DNA of 64,000 bases from Cohnella faecalis. GTDB lineage: Bacteria; Bacillota; Bacilli; Paenibacillales; Paenibacillaceae. Location of the stretch: contig NZ_QXJM01000023.1 of assembly GCF_003570905.1 (NCBI RefSeq), positions 299,240-363,239 on the forward strand. Direction: 5' to 3'. Each line of letters opens with the position of its first letter. The first letter of the stretch is position 1. Below, piece after piece: positions 45,049-53,446 of this stretch. The translations under genes were made by a program, and so were the position numbers. The notes beneath the pieces were generated by a model. It made no database searches, had not been told where the DNA came from, and saw only the letters and a list, made by a program, of their open reading frames with translations.

Positions 45049-45521
45049 TTACATTGAATAGTTTTTATATACAGTGACAACTAATACCGAGGTAATGAAT
45101 TCGTGTTGCCTTGTTACGCGCTGAAGTTCCGTGAAACACGCTTCCCAGTCACGATGTGGTTTTACATCGCCGCGATAATACATTTCGGCTAAATGCCAAG
45201 TATCTGCTGCATCTGTTTTTACTTTTCGGAGTTGTGCGCTCTTTGTGCGCTTAGACAAAAGCGGGTTGATAATGAAATGCTTAACCCCAATACTCGTTAG
45301 ATGCGCGACCACAATGCGATGATAGTGACCTGTTGCCTCGAGAATGACAACGGACTCCATGTCCGTACGCTCCTTAAGCTGGTTAATAATTTCTCCTAGC
45401 CTGCTAAATCCAGCTTCCGAATGCGGAATGGTCTCCGACTTCCCATACGCCTCGTTACGCTTAACAAACGCTTGAATCACGCAGTTCCTTTAGAAACATC
45501 CAATCCGATAACCGGTCCCAT
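45049..45521 (-). pseudogene. IS110-family transposase, truncated and frameshifted
   Basis: N-terminal part of an IS110-type (DEDD) transposase. From the ATG at 45521, with GGAGGGAA just upstream, it reads GPVIGLDVSKGTA, the first catalytic Asp motif, and then needs one extra G near 45480 to continue as VIQAFVKRNEAYGKSE. ILEATGHYHRIVVAHL and KVKTDAADTWHLAEMY are the next catalytic motifs. It stops after about 157 residues, before the C-terminal Ser-containing domain, so the 3' half has been lost. Not active in itself. Confidence 0.85.
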
Positions 45522-45850
45522 GCCATTCCCTCCTGATGTGAACTTAGCCGGCAATCCCACGATGGTTCCAAACCCATAGCTTCGCTTGTGATACGAGGTC
45601 GACGGCCTCAACCAGCTTGGGAGTAGTGGGAGAACAGTTTTTTTGACGGGGTCAAACCCCAAAAAGCCCCTCGTTCTCCCGGCTACCGCCATCTTAAAAC
45701 ATCTAATAAAAAAGGCCAACCAGTAATCTCTGGCTGACCTGATAATACGAAAAAGCCCCCCATTAGCGAACATTGGAGAGCTTTTGTAACGGCCTGTAGA
45801 GCTAGGAGGCACCTGCTCTATTGGCCTATCATTTCCATTAGCTAAATAAG
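45522..45850 (-). mobile_element. IS110 left-end non-coding region, possible bridge-RNA source
   Basis: About 330 bases upstream of the transposase start without a plausible gene but with strong local pairing: GGGAGAAC (45628-45635) with GTTCTCCC (45673-45680), and GGGG with CCCC inside. IS110-group elements encode their guide (bridge) RNA in such a non-coding end. I cannot define the RNA boundaries or loops. The frame at 45477-45812 that extends through it looks non-coding upstream of 45521. Confidence 0.4.
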
Positions 45851-45912
45851 TATGACAATTCCAATTCTAATTCACTGTTACAAGACGAAGTATATAATTA
45901 TTTTAGTACAGT

Positions 45913-46920
45913 TTATAAGTTAAACATAGATTTTCTTTTCTCTTCCGAATTTAACAAATACTCCACAGGGGAGAATTGACTATATCCTGTATGTTCAGAG
46001 TGAATCTTTATATTAACACAAGATGGGTCTAATTCTACTGCAATAGCATTATAGTCATAATTATAGTAAAACGTATATCCTTTATGTGTTATATCAGGGA
46101 AGTTATTTTTGAATTTATCATTATATTTAGGTTTGAAATAATTAATTAATGCTGCCTCTGTAACATTGATAATTTGATTATCTATATTAATATTTGGAGC
46201 TGATAGAACTTTTTCAAAATGTTGCTTGTCTTCTTTAGCGGAAACCAAAAAACCATTTCGTCCATCGATTAAAGCTATTAAGCGTGGTGTAAACTCCCAC
46301 AGAGTAATTGCTACTTCGTAGTTAATGTCTTCATATAAAATATCAACCAGTATTTTTTGAAGAGTTTCATGGGATTTTAACCTTAGTAATGCATCCCGAT
46401 CCCCCTTTTTTCCAAATGATTGTCCAACATATAATACCTCACAAACCAGTTCTTCGTTAGAAAAGGTTGAGTATAGCCAAAGAATATCTGCTTTAAGACC
46501 TCCACCATATCCATCTTTCATAACCAATATTTTGTCACTTTCAAATTCATAACTAACAATATCGTCGTGCAGCGGTATCTCAATAATTTCAATTTTATCA
46601 ATTAAAGTTCCTCCATGTTTTATCTGAATTTCCACATGAGTATCAAGCACTTTAATACTGTTTTCTACAAAACTCAATCTTTTAATTTTATTAATCATAT
46701 ATATATGATAACTAGCATTTGATACATCTACGTTTTCTAACAACTTTGGGGAGACAATAGTTACTTGTGAGGAATATGTGTGAAGCGCAAACTCACTCAT
46801 ATATTTTCTAGGGATTCCGTTATTTAATTGTGTTTCAGTATACTTAGGATCATTTATACAGCAATTTTTAAACTTCTTCCCTGACTTACAGGGACATTTC
46901 TCATTTCTTCCAATTCTCAT
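45913..46920 (-). CDS. SEC-C motif protein with GIY-YIG-like segment
   Basis: A 335-residue AT-rich gene. The N-terminus MRIGRNEKCPCKSGKKFKNCC is a SEC-C zinc motif (Cys9, Cys11, Cys20, Cys21). A central segment VCEVLYVGQSFGKKG, with DALLRLKSHETLQKIL and then the late EAALINYFKPKYNDKFK, is laid out like a divergent GIY-YIG nuclease: YVG, Arg/His region and a late Glu. The ATG at 46920 has AGGAG upstream and gives SEC-C at the very start; the frame extends to 46998 through GC-rich sequence unlike the rest. Role unknown; nucleic-acid cleavage or defence is an inference. It stands apart from its neighbours. Confidence 0.7.
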   Translation of the reverse strand: MRIGRNEKCPCKSGKKFKNCCINDPKYTETQLNNGIPRKYMSEFALHTYSSQVTIVSPKLLENVDVSNASYHIYMINKIKRLSFVENSIKVLDTHVEIQIKHGGTLIDKIEIIEIPLHDDIVSYEFESDKILVMKDGYGGGLKADILWLYSTFSNEELVCEVLYVGQSFGKKGDRDALLRLKSHETLQKILVDILYEDINYEVAITLWEFTPRLIALIDGRNGFLVSAKEDKQHFEKVLSAPNINIDNQIINVTEAALINYFKPKYNDKFKNNFPDITHKGYTFYYNYDYNAIAVELDPSCVNIKIHSEHTGYSQFSPVEYLLNSEEKRKSMFNL

Positions 46921-47130
46921 TTTATCTCCTCTTTCTAATAGCTTAAATTCAGTTACGTGGACCACGCTGCGGTGCCGGCCGTCTGCTAGTGCACGCAATC
47001 GGTACCGTGCATAGCGCTGACAGGTTCTCCCTTCTATGCCTTCTATAGTTTCTGCATGACGAAATCACGTTGAAATGCTGTAAATGATGAGGAGAATTAT
47101 ATGATTTTCTTTAGTAATGATCAATATAAA

Positions 47131-47169
47131 AGGAGCAGACAACAAGGGGACCTGTCTGCTCCTTTTTTT
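47131..47169. terminator. Bidirectional intrinsic terminator
   Basis: AGGAGCAGACA and TGTCTGCTCCT form a perfect 11-base stem with an 11-base loop, followed by TTTTTTT on the plus strand and CCTTTTATA-like sequence on the minus strand. It closes the minus-strand pair ending at 47186. The stretch 46921-47130 has no gene. Confidence 0.9.
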
Positions 47170-47185
47170 GGGGAGATATAGTGGT

Positions 47186-47539
47186 TTACGCCTCGCGGGA
47201 GAGCTCATTAATGCGGGTAACCACCTTTGGAAAGCGCCGTATTTGTTTTTCCTTAACAGGCTGATAATTTTGTTGTTCGTTATGGATACGTATGGCCAGA
47301 TTTATTAGGTGCAGTGTCATCCGCTGATAATCAAATTGTTCCGTCATGAGTTGATTCCAATTCGCTTCAATATGCACCGTTTCGTTCCTAATTTTCCGTA
47401 TGGACCATTCAAATTCTTTATCCCGTCTATGCTTACCTACTTGCAATGTGAATTTGATGTCTTCCAAAATTGCTTCCTTTGTTTCTTCTGATAAAAAATA
47501 GGCTTTTTCAACGTAGTTTTCAAGCTGGTAGTCCTCCAA
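47186..47539 (-). CDS. Small protein of unknown function, partner of the AbiJ-like gene
   Basis: A 117-residue, helical, charged protein (VEKAYFLSEETKEAILEDIKFTL... TLHLINLAIRIHNEQQN). No family recognised. The only start that gives the full frame is the TTG at 47539, 5 bases after the upstream stop; its ribosome site is poor, and the true start may be elsewhere or coupled. AT-rich like its neighbour. Tight spacing and a shared terminator suggest a two-gene unit. Confidence 0.5.
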   Translation of the reverse strand: MEDYQLENYVEKAYFLSEETKEAILEDIKFTLQVGKHRRDKEFEWSIRKIRNETVHIEANWNQLMTEQFDYQRMTLHLINLAIRIHNEQQNYQPVKEKQIRRFPKVVTRINELSREA

Positions 47540-47544
47540 GCCCT

Positions 47545-48369
47545 TTAATTACTTCTTTGACGTATCTTAACAAAGGCTTCAAATGTGGCTAAGAAAGTAT
47601 ATAGCATCCAGGGGTAATAAATAGATGTGTCATAACCACTAGTTTTTAGTTTTCTATTATGTCTTAAGTCAAAATTATTTAGGATCGTAAAAATAGCAGC
47701 TTCTTCTATAGGAAGTGCACTTTCAATTTCTTTTCTTATTATTTCTAGTGCACCACCAATTTCAATAAGTGCCCCCTTTTTACTTAGATCAGTGGCTCCA
47801 TATCTAAAAAACTCCTTTATTGCGCGACGTATTCGATTATCAACATTTTCTTCATCACCATATGCAGCAATATTATCAATTAATTCACTTAATTCAGTCG
47901 CGATAATTTCACGAATAAAACTTTCTCGAGTGAGTTCCCAGCCTATTCCATACCTTGATAGTTGTTTATTTATCTTATCTCTAAAAACTGATTGAGAATG
48001 CTCTTTGGCTTGTTCTATGCTTTCAAATTCAAATTTAGAAAATGCAATACTCCATTTTAATTCAATGTTACGATGCAAGAGCTCAATTAAATCAAATAGA
48101 TCTGTTTCACTGTATTTCAATGAATCTTGATAAAATGGATCTTTAATTCTTCTACCAATTACAGATAAACAATATGCCTCGAAATTTCGTCCAGCAATTC
48201 CCGGTGTCCAGTTGTCAAAGTTGTCATTATCACCGTAGAAAGTTGCGAAATATCTCTCTTGGGTCAGCTCGTGGAGAATTATTTGAAACACTTCAGTTAA
48301 ATCCATTAAGTTCAATTTGTCCTTCTCTATACCTTTTCGTGTAGAGTAAAATTCGTGATCTGATTTCAT
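47545..48369 (-). CDS. AbiJ/HEPN-like protein, possible abortive-infection factor
   Basis: A 274-residue AT-rich gene. The N-terminus FYSTRKGIEKDKL and the following LFDLIELLHRNIELK, then the helical block DNRIRRAIKEFFRYGATDLSKKGALIEIGGALEIIRK and the ending IFTILNNFDLRHNRKLKTSGYD... YYPWMLYTFLATFEA, follow the layout of AbiJ-type proteins with a HEPN-like C-terminal domain; RHNR is the candidate Rx4-6H region but not a textbook match. GGAGGG precedes the ATG. Followed by the 117-residue gene. Function in phage defence is inferred from family resemblance and island context only. Confidence 0.55.
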   Translation of the reverse strand: MKSDHEFYSTRKGIEKDKLNLMDLTEVFQIILHELTQERYFATFYGDNDNFDNWTPGIAGRNFEAYCLSVIGRRIKDPFYQDSLKYSETDLFDLIELLHRNIELKWSIAFSKFEFESIEQAKEHSQSVFRDKINKQLSRYGIGWELTRESFIREIIATELSELIDNIAAYGDEENVDNRIRRAIKEFFRYGATDLSKKGALIEIGGALEIIRKEIESALPIEEAAIFTILNNFDLRHNRKLKTSGYDTSIYYPWMLYTFLATFEAFVKIRQRSN

Positions 48370-48408
48370 AAAACCCTCCCTAATGCATTTTTATCATAGG
48401 CTACTTTT

Positions 48409-49136
48409 CTAAATTGAATCCAATGCACTGCTGTACAAATCAATATCCATTGCAGGGACCGTACCGAGGTTTTGCAGCTGGGTGAACAATTTAATAAAAA
48501 AGAATATCAGAGCTTCTTCATCTGAACTTGTTTCGAATGTTCCGTCGGGACTCAAAAGGAATGAGCCCCCGTTTAGTGTACAACCGATATTAAGATGCTG
48601 ACACGGAGTAAGCGCCCCATCGATTCCTCAAACGGTTTTCCGAAAGGTGGATTCCAGTCAGAGGAAGTTGTAATAAGACCAGCAATAACGTTGAATAGGG
48701 GTCTTGGCGGGTAAGTGCCTCCGGCATGTACAATAGGCACAGATGTACGGTGAAGGGCCCGGACTGACTCAGCTTTTTCCGCAGCGTATTGAATGTGTTC
48801 CTTATTCAGTGCCTGCTTTATTTCGAAAATAGCATATACACTCTCGGCTGGTATAAACTTAACACCATCCTGGAAAAACACAAAAGGCGAGTATTGTTTA
48901 TCGTAGATTACCAAGTCTATTTGATCACTTCTGTTGCCTTTATAGTCCACAACAAAGGCTTGATCCACACTATAGCGATTGGGTAAATACATTCCAAGCC
49001 ACTCAATCCAACTCAATTCGGTGGCATTTCCTTTCGTCCCAGAATGTGTGACATGTTTCCGTATGGTGTTTAATTTTGAAAGCATTTCTTGTTGCATTCC
49101 TAAGAATAATTCCTTCATATTTACTCTATTGTTCAA
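48409..49136 (-). CDS. DUF6602 / PD-(D/E)XK-like protein (apparent frameshift)
   Basis: Second gene of a two-gene cassette with the nucleotidyltransferase. With one G restored at the four-base run 48615-48618 the frame runs 242 residues to the TAG at 48409; uncorrected it stops at 48573. From the TTG at 49136, with GGGGAGG about 7 bases upstream, the core is GNATELSWIEWLGMYLPNRY, SDQIDLVIYD (Asp near residue 74) and ESVYAIFEIKQAL (Glu and Lys near residues 105-107): the Asp, ExK layout of a PD-(D/E)XK nuclease-like fold and of DUF6602. Corrected tail: LIFFFIKLFTQLQNLGTVPA. It lies 13 bases from the nucleotidyltransferase stop. Confidence 0.7.
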
Positions 49137-49149
49137 ATCGTAGCCTCCC

Positions 49150-49911
49150 CTACCATATGATGTCTTTCCAATATTTTTGCGAGAGACTATCCCTAGCCTG
49201 CTTACGGATCGCCTCTTTTTCATATTTATATAAGTCATCTGAAATAATGTTTGCCGAATTACAAGGATCGATGATTATAAGATCTACAAATTCATCGCGA
49301 AGATATTGCAACAATATCCAGAAATTATTTGCTGGGTCATTGCGACTCACACCCTTTAATGCTTTGATCACGGTCAACTCTAGGTAAATCGATGGAAAAG
49401 ACAAACCATGCAACTTTCGCCATATCTTAAGCAATACTATTTCGGTGCTCCGACCCGAGACCCTCACTATATTGGCATGTTCAACTACATTCGTTTGAGT
49501 CCACGTATTACGCTTACTGATGTAAAGACTATGATAATTTGTATTTCCAGATCGTTTTTTTGCTGGCACCAAATCTACCTGATTACCTCCAACATTTATT
49601 CCAAGGGAAACATTCTGTCTTCGCGTTTCAAGTCCAGCTTGTTCGAGACTGAAACTTAAAGACTCATAAATTTCCTTTAGAGTATTGTCTGTATCTGACT
49701 TGAGCGAAATAAACAGGTCAAAATCAGATGACAACGTAATAGCAGTTCCTTTTAATCTAGATCCGGATAAATAAACGTTGTTAAGGCAACTACCCGCCCA
49801 TTGAATAATGATTCTATTTAACGGATTGATCACTTTTGTCTGGATGTTTGGATCTATCACTGAATTGATGCGGTACTTGTTTGCAACAGAAAGTACGTAA
49901 GCGTCAGACAT
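49150..49911 (-). CDS. CD-NTase/OAS-like nucleotidyltransferase
   Basis: A 253-residue nucleotidyltransferase. The active-site motif is intact: GSRLKGT at residues 50-56, Asp63 and Asp65 in SSDFDLF, and Asp113 in NQVDLVPA, that is GSx(n)DxD plus the third Asp. The C-terminal helical part (VLLKIWRKLHGLSFPSIYLELTVIKAL) resembles the helical spine of OAS-like and CD-NTase enzymes. AGGGGGATGAG precedes the ATG. With the DUF6602 gene it makes an operon resembling a minimal CBASS layout (synthase plus candidate effector), but tRNA- or antibiotic-type transferase activity is not excluded. Confidence 0.75.
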   Translation of the reverse strand: MSDAYVLSVANKYRINSVIDPNIQTKVINPLNRIIIQWAGSCLNNVYLSGSRLKGTAITLSSDFDLFISLKSDTDNTLKEIYESLSFSLEQAGLETRRQNVSLGINVGGNQVDLVPAKKRSGNTNYHSLYISKRNTWTQTNVVEHANIVRVSGRSTEIVLLKIWRKLHGLSFPSIYLELTVIKALKGVSRNDPANNFWILLQYLRDEFVDLIIIDPCNSANIISDDLYKYEKEAIRKQARDSLSQKYWKDIIW

Positions 49912-50126
49912 TACTCATCCCCCTTTACTATTGCATGAGATCCCATTATAGATAAAGCCATTCATCGCCCATTTCCATATTATATCAGAAAACCCTACAT
50001 TATCTGACAAACATCAACACAAAAAAGCAGGGCTCTAATATCTCCCCCACTAATATTGTTACACTCTATTAATAGAACCCGTGATATCAATAAAAGATCG
50101 CATTTAATAGCAATAAAGAATACATA

Positions 50127-50143
50127 GTATTTTATACATATGT
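50127..50143. repeat. 17-base dispersed repeat, copy 2
   Basis: GTATTTTATACATATGT, identical to the other two copies. It lies in the 334-base gap between the nucleotidyltransferase and ChbG-like genes. The remainder of the gap (50160-50245) is GC-richer and may be decayed coding sequence, but no product is recognisable. Confidence 0.85.
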
Positions 50144-50245
50144 ATATGAATTGATTTATTCCCTTGCCAGGCCGCCAACCCCATTCAGATCAGCGGCGTT
50201 TTGATTAGCTTTTTCTTTAAGTCGGTGTCTGATCAACAGCGGCGG

Positions 50246-51145
50246 TTATTTTAAACTGTTCCGCTGAAGATCACGAATTGCTTTCCATGATATCAACTTA
50301 ATATTTTGGTTCTTAATCAGTTCTTTCACGTCAGGATCATTAAAAAGTTGATACTCAATTTCACGATTCTCATAAAACTTTGTCAGCTCTTTTAATTCAT
50401 CCGATACAATAGCTGGATGCGTAGTGATTTGTGTAATCCCAGGCTTCAGATTATTAATTTGCTTTATTAATTCTTTTTTTGCTCCTTCATAACCTTCATC
50501 GCTCGAAAAATGATAAGTAAGTCCTGCTATATCGTCAATCAATCGGACACCAAGTTGATTTGCTAAATGAATCCTTTGTCTAAACATTTGTTTTTGTTCT
50601 GAGCTAAAACTCGGGTGTTCCAATATCCGGATCGGTAAGCAAAATGGAAGCGCGTACTTTTGGCATAAGTAAAAAATAACTTCTAAAAAATCGCGATTAT
50701 TATAAAGGCCTAAAATACTCCCTGCATGGCTATCTAAATGAGTTGGTTCTATTCCTAATGAAATAGCCGTCTGAATTTGTGCCTCGACTTCTATTCTTAC
50801 TTCATCTAGGTCTGCATTTTTTTCAAAATCGCATACCTCATCGTAGAAGTATCCATGTTCATTGGTTAAACTAGAAAACTTCTTTAGATTATTTATTGGT
50901 TTATAGAAACGACTTTTGTGACTGGTCAATGTTATATGTATTCCGACATTCATTGCCTTTCCCTTTGTACATTGTAGGGCTGCATCGAGAGCAGCATCTG
51001 CCGGAACCATTATTGATGTTGATGTAATGGCATTATTTTGGAACATTTGCATAATAGCTTGATTCGTGGAACGCGTCACTCCCAAATCATCCGCATTAAT
51101 TATGACTACTCGATCAGTTGGACTAAACCCTAATTCTTGAATCAC
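50246..51145 (-). CDS. ChbG/HpnK (YdjC)-family carbohydrate deacetylase
   Basis: A 299-residue metal-dependent deacetylase acting on N-acetylated sugars such as chitooligosaccharides. Family motifs: VVIINADDLG (metal Asp), MNVGIHITLTS and PTHLDSHAG with the His ligands, QITTHPAI near the end. AT-rich composition matches the surrounding island. ATG start with AGGAGG-like GGTAGTTAAG context weakly supported. No sugar-uptake gene adjoins it. Confidence 0.9.
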   Translation of the reverse strand: MIQELGFSPTDRVVIINADDLGVTRSTNQAIMQMFQNNAITSTSIMVPADAALDAALQCTKGKAMNVGIHITLTSHKSRFYKPINNLKKFSSLTNEHGYFYDEVCDFEKNADLDEVRIEVEAQIQTAISLGIEPTHLDSHAGSILGLYNNRDFLEVIFYLCQKYALPFCLPIRILEHPSFSSEQKQMFRQRIHLANQLGVRLIDDIAGLTYHFSSDEGYEGAKKELIKQINNLKPGITQITTHPAIVSDELKELTKFYENREIEYQLFNDPDVKELIKNQNIKLISWKAIRDLQRNSLK

Positions 51146-51204
51146 TCTTAACTACCTCCTACCTCTTGATTTGTTACCGAACAGTCCTCTATGGAAATAA
51201 ATAA

Positions 51205-51231
51205 GGGGGCACAACTTGGTGTTGTGCCCCC
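51205..51231. terminator. Perfect 11-base GC-rich stem-loop
   Basis: GGGGGCACAAC, TTGGT, GTTGTGCCCCC. It lies downstream (minus strand) of the reductase remnant at 51454 and upstream of the ChbG-like gene; T runs are weak. Likely a terminator. Confidence 0.7.
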
Positions 51232-51301
51232 TCTTATTAGAGGAAAGTATTGGTTTATTGGCATTATACACTAATCGTCTGGAAAGTAAATAGCTGGATA
51301 G

Positions 51302-51475
51302 TCATTCGATTAAAAACTTTTCAAATTCACTTTTAAGCCAATGCTGATTCTGATATGCAATATACTGTTCCATCCGAATTAGCAAATCAACCAATTCTGG
51401 CTTAGTTAGCTGCATATAACGCTGTCTGACTCGATCTATGTCACGATCTTCTTTTATGACCTTTTGCGAGGCCTA
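51302..51475 (-). pseudogene. Gene remnant, C-terminal fragment (copy 1)
   Basis: Minus-strand frame without a start, reading YMQLTKPELVDLLIRMEQYI then AYQNQHWLKSEFEKFLIE and a stop. The end closely resembles the fragment at 51971-52106 (EQYIAQNNKLWLKEEFEKYK). Two related C-terminal pieces of the same unknown family in a decayed region. The parent family is not recognised. Confidence 0.45.
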
Positions 51476-51891
51476 TAAGCTTTAGTAGTACTGTGCTTAA
51501 GGAAATGGTTATGAAGTTCTGGGTTCTTACGGATTGTATTTTGGTGGATACCTATTCCATATGCTGAGAGCAAGACTAAGCGTTCCACTTTAGCTTGTTT
51601 CATAGCTTGAATAATGTAAGGGATATTGGTCTGCATAAGACTTTGCGGAAATAAAAATCCTTTCAAGCTCACTTTGGGACCAAGGCAGCAAAGAACGGCA
51701 TCCGCCCCTTCGATTGCTTTTTGGAGTTTCGTTATTTCATGAAGTTGGCCTCCAACAATATCTAATCCAGACTTTGGCTGCAAAGCATCTGGCTGTCTAA
51801 CATAAGCGACCACATTGTGTCCGAGATCTAATGCATTTGAAACAACACGGCGACCAGTACCACCACTTGCCCCGATAACAACGATTTTCAT
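51454..51891 (-). pseudogene. NAD(P)-binding (NmrA/SDR-like) protein, truncated
   Basis: Reads MKIVVIGASGGTGRRVVSNAL, a GxxGxxG cofactor loop, then ADAVLCCLGP and VERLVLLSAYGIG as in atypical NmrA-type SDR proteins. It stops at 145 residues; homologues are about 200 or more, so the C-terminal third has been lost. The final ten residues look unrelated, consistent with a deletion joining it to the remnant at 51302-51475. Confidence 0.75.
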
Positions 51892-51940
51892 ATTAACGCC
51901 TTCAGAAGGAGTTTGATGTACTTACTCAGATTAAGCTATC

Positions 51941-51960
51941 CTGCCCGTTAGCTTAACGCC
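51941..51960. repeat. CTGCCCGTTAGCTTAA repeat, copy 1
   Basis: CTGCCCGTTAGCTTAACGCC. Related copies: 53390-53410 and 56808-56830. Core CTGCCCGTTAGCTT is identical in all three. Each lies in an intergenic spot after decayed or isolated genes. Confidence 0.75.
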
Positions 51961-51970
51961 ACAAGCAGTA

Positions 51971-52106
51971 TTACTTGTACTTTTCGAATTCCTCCTTCAA
52001 CCAGAGCTTATTGTTCTGCGCAATGTATTGCTCTGTTTGCTTACGATGCGTGAGAGGATCTTCCGTGCTTGCTGCTTGTGGCATTTTTGGACGATCACTT
52101 GGATTT
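51971..52106 (-). pseudogene. Gene remnant, C-terminal fragment (copy 2)
   Basis: Minus-strand frame ending RKQTEQYIAQNNKLWLKEEF then EKYK and a stop; similar to the end of copy 1 at 51302-51475. No start or recognisable domain. Confidence 0.4.
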
Positions 52107-52112
52107 ATTCCC

Positions 52113-52412
52113 TCTCGATCTTTAAAATGAATTCGACTAATGGATTAGAGTGGCTATATAGCTTAAGAAGAATCATTGTCTTATAAAAGCCTTTGGCGGC
52201 AGCTAAGAACAGCTTAACTGATAGTAATCAGTGAGAGGTAGAAACGCCTGCTTCTCATCATCGAATACTATGAGACGATACTTGCTGGCGGTTCCCTCAG
52301 GACAGTATTGATGAAAATATCTTCCCATAATTCCCCTTAACAACTGCTCTATGGCAATAAAAAAAGGCCTCTCCCTTATATAAAATCGGGACGCGCCAAT
52401 ATCATGTGACAC
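52113..52412 (-). pseudogene. Unknown broken gene
   Basis: An open frame 52203-52412 (69 residues; IRERPFFIAIEQLLRGIMGR...) is continued after a one-base frame change by AAAKGFYKTMILLKLYSHSN, ending PLVEFILKIERE with a stop at about 52113. Read together they look like one small decayed protein of about 100 residues. No family recognised. Confidence 0.35.
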
Positions 52413-52475
52413 ATTATATGAGAATGCAGTTGTAGCAAGGCATCGTCAATCAAACTTATAACTATAGAATATATA

Positions 52476-52492
52476 GTATTTTATACATATGT
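52476..52492. repeat. 17-base dispersed repeat, copy 3
   Basis: GTATTTTATACATATGT, preceded by ATATATA. The copy at 50127 is also preceded by A, and all three lie in spacers of the AT-rich region. Confidence 0.85.
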
Positions 52493-52668
52493 CTATAGGG
52501 AGGCTTAGTGTTCGTTCCATGACGACAATGCTTTAAATAAGTCTATTAAATCCATTGATAGTTGCGAAATCTGATTACCATCCTGCCTTTTCAATGAAAA
52601 CGGCACCCGATCTTCTGGTCGGCTGCCGTTTGAGCTATCATTCTTCGTTAGCGGAACACCTTGTACCG

Positions 52669-53235
52669 CTATTTCTCCAACTCATAGCGGGCCGCGATAA
52701 TGCCCGACTTGAGCGTTCGGCTGGACAGCAGCTTGAGCCTGATTTTCTGGCCGCCGTCGAATACCGATTTTCCGCCGCCCAGGACGACCGGACAAATTGT
52801 AAGCAGGAATTCGTCGATCAGCCCGAGCTTAAGCAGCGTCTTCGCCGCTCCCGGGCTGCCGAAGATAACGAGATTTTTGCCGGGTTGCTCCTTGAGTACC
52901 TTGATTTCCTCTGCGATATTGTCCTTGATCAGCACCGTATTGTTCCATTCCACCTTGTCCATCGTGCCGGAAATGACGATCTTCTTAACATCCTGCACCC
53001 ATTTGGCATGCTCCATACTGTGCCTCGACGCATTCGGATTGTCCAGCACCGTGGGCCAGTAGCTCTCCATCATCCGATACGTCGTGCGTCCGTATATGGG
53101 AGAGCCGACTTCGGCTACGACCTCCTCGGCGTATTTCTCGATTTCCTCGTTATACGGAATCCAATCTAGTCCTCCGTTCGAGTCCGACGCATACCCGTCT
53201 AGCGACACATGCATGAACAATACGAGTTTTCTCAT
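52669..53235 (-). CDS. Dihydrofolate reductase-like (RibD C-terminal family) protein
   Basis: A 188-residue protein of the RibD-C/YyaP family: MRKLVLFMHVSLDGYASDSN, PIYGRTTYRMMESYW, KNLVIFGSPGAAKTLLKLGL and LTICPVVLGGGKSVF are the conserved blocks. These proteins bind NADPH; the substrate is unknown. GC content is nearer the chromosomal average than its neighbours. AGGAGA lies before the ATG. Single-gene unit. Confidence 0.9.
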   Translation of the reverse strand: MRKLVLFMHVSLDGYASDSNGGLDWIPYNEEIEKYAEEVVAEVGSPIYGRTTYRMMESYWPTVLDNPNASRHSMEHAKWVQDVKKIVISGTMDKVEWNNTVLIKDNIAEEIKVLKEQPGKNLVIFGSPGAAKTLLKLGLIDEFLLTICPVVLGGGKSVFDGGQKIRLKLLSSRTLKSGIIAARYELEK

Positions 53236-53389
53236 GTCTGTATCTCCTTCGATTTCGAATTTATTTTTTTCGATTTTTTGGCCGTTGGCCTGTGCTTCGT
53301 CTTGTTGTTACGTTCACTATAAATCATTACGTTACGTAAGGTTCAAGTAGAAATCTGAGTTTTTTTGAAGACAACAATGTTGCGCAAGT

Positions 53390-53410
53390 CTGCCCGTTAG
53401 CTTAATGCCA
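53390..53410. repeat. CTGCCCGTTAGCTTAA repeat, copy 2
   Basis: CTGCCCGTTAGCTTAATGCC at 53390-53409. Immediately downstream (plus sense) of the promoter region of the RibD-C-like gene and just before the end of the VOC gene. Confidence 0.75.
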
Positions 53411-53446
53411 ATGTATATTTCAGTTAAGTCTTCTTTTAAACGTCAG

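Noticed and set aside
45522..45812. Coding continuation of the IS110 frame upstream of 45521
   Set aside because: The transposase motif begins right at the ATG at 45521 with its own ribosome site; the upstream part has no similarity to transposases and holds RNA-like stems.
52555..53169. 204-codon plus-strand frame opposite the RibD-C-like gene
   Set aside because: Antisense shadow of a gene with clear conserved motifs on the minus strand.
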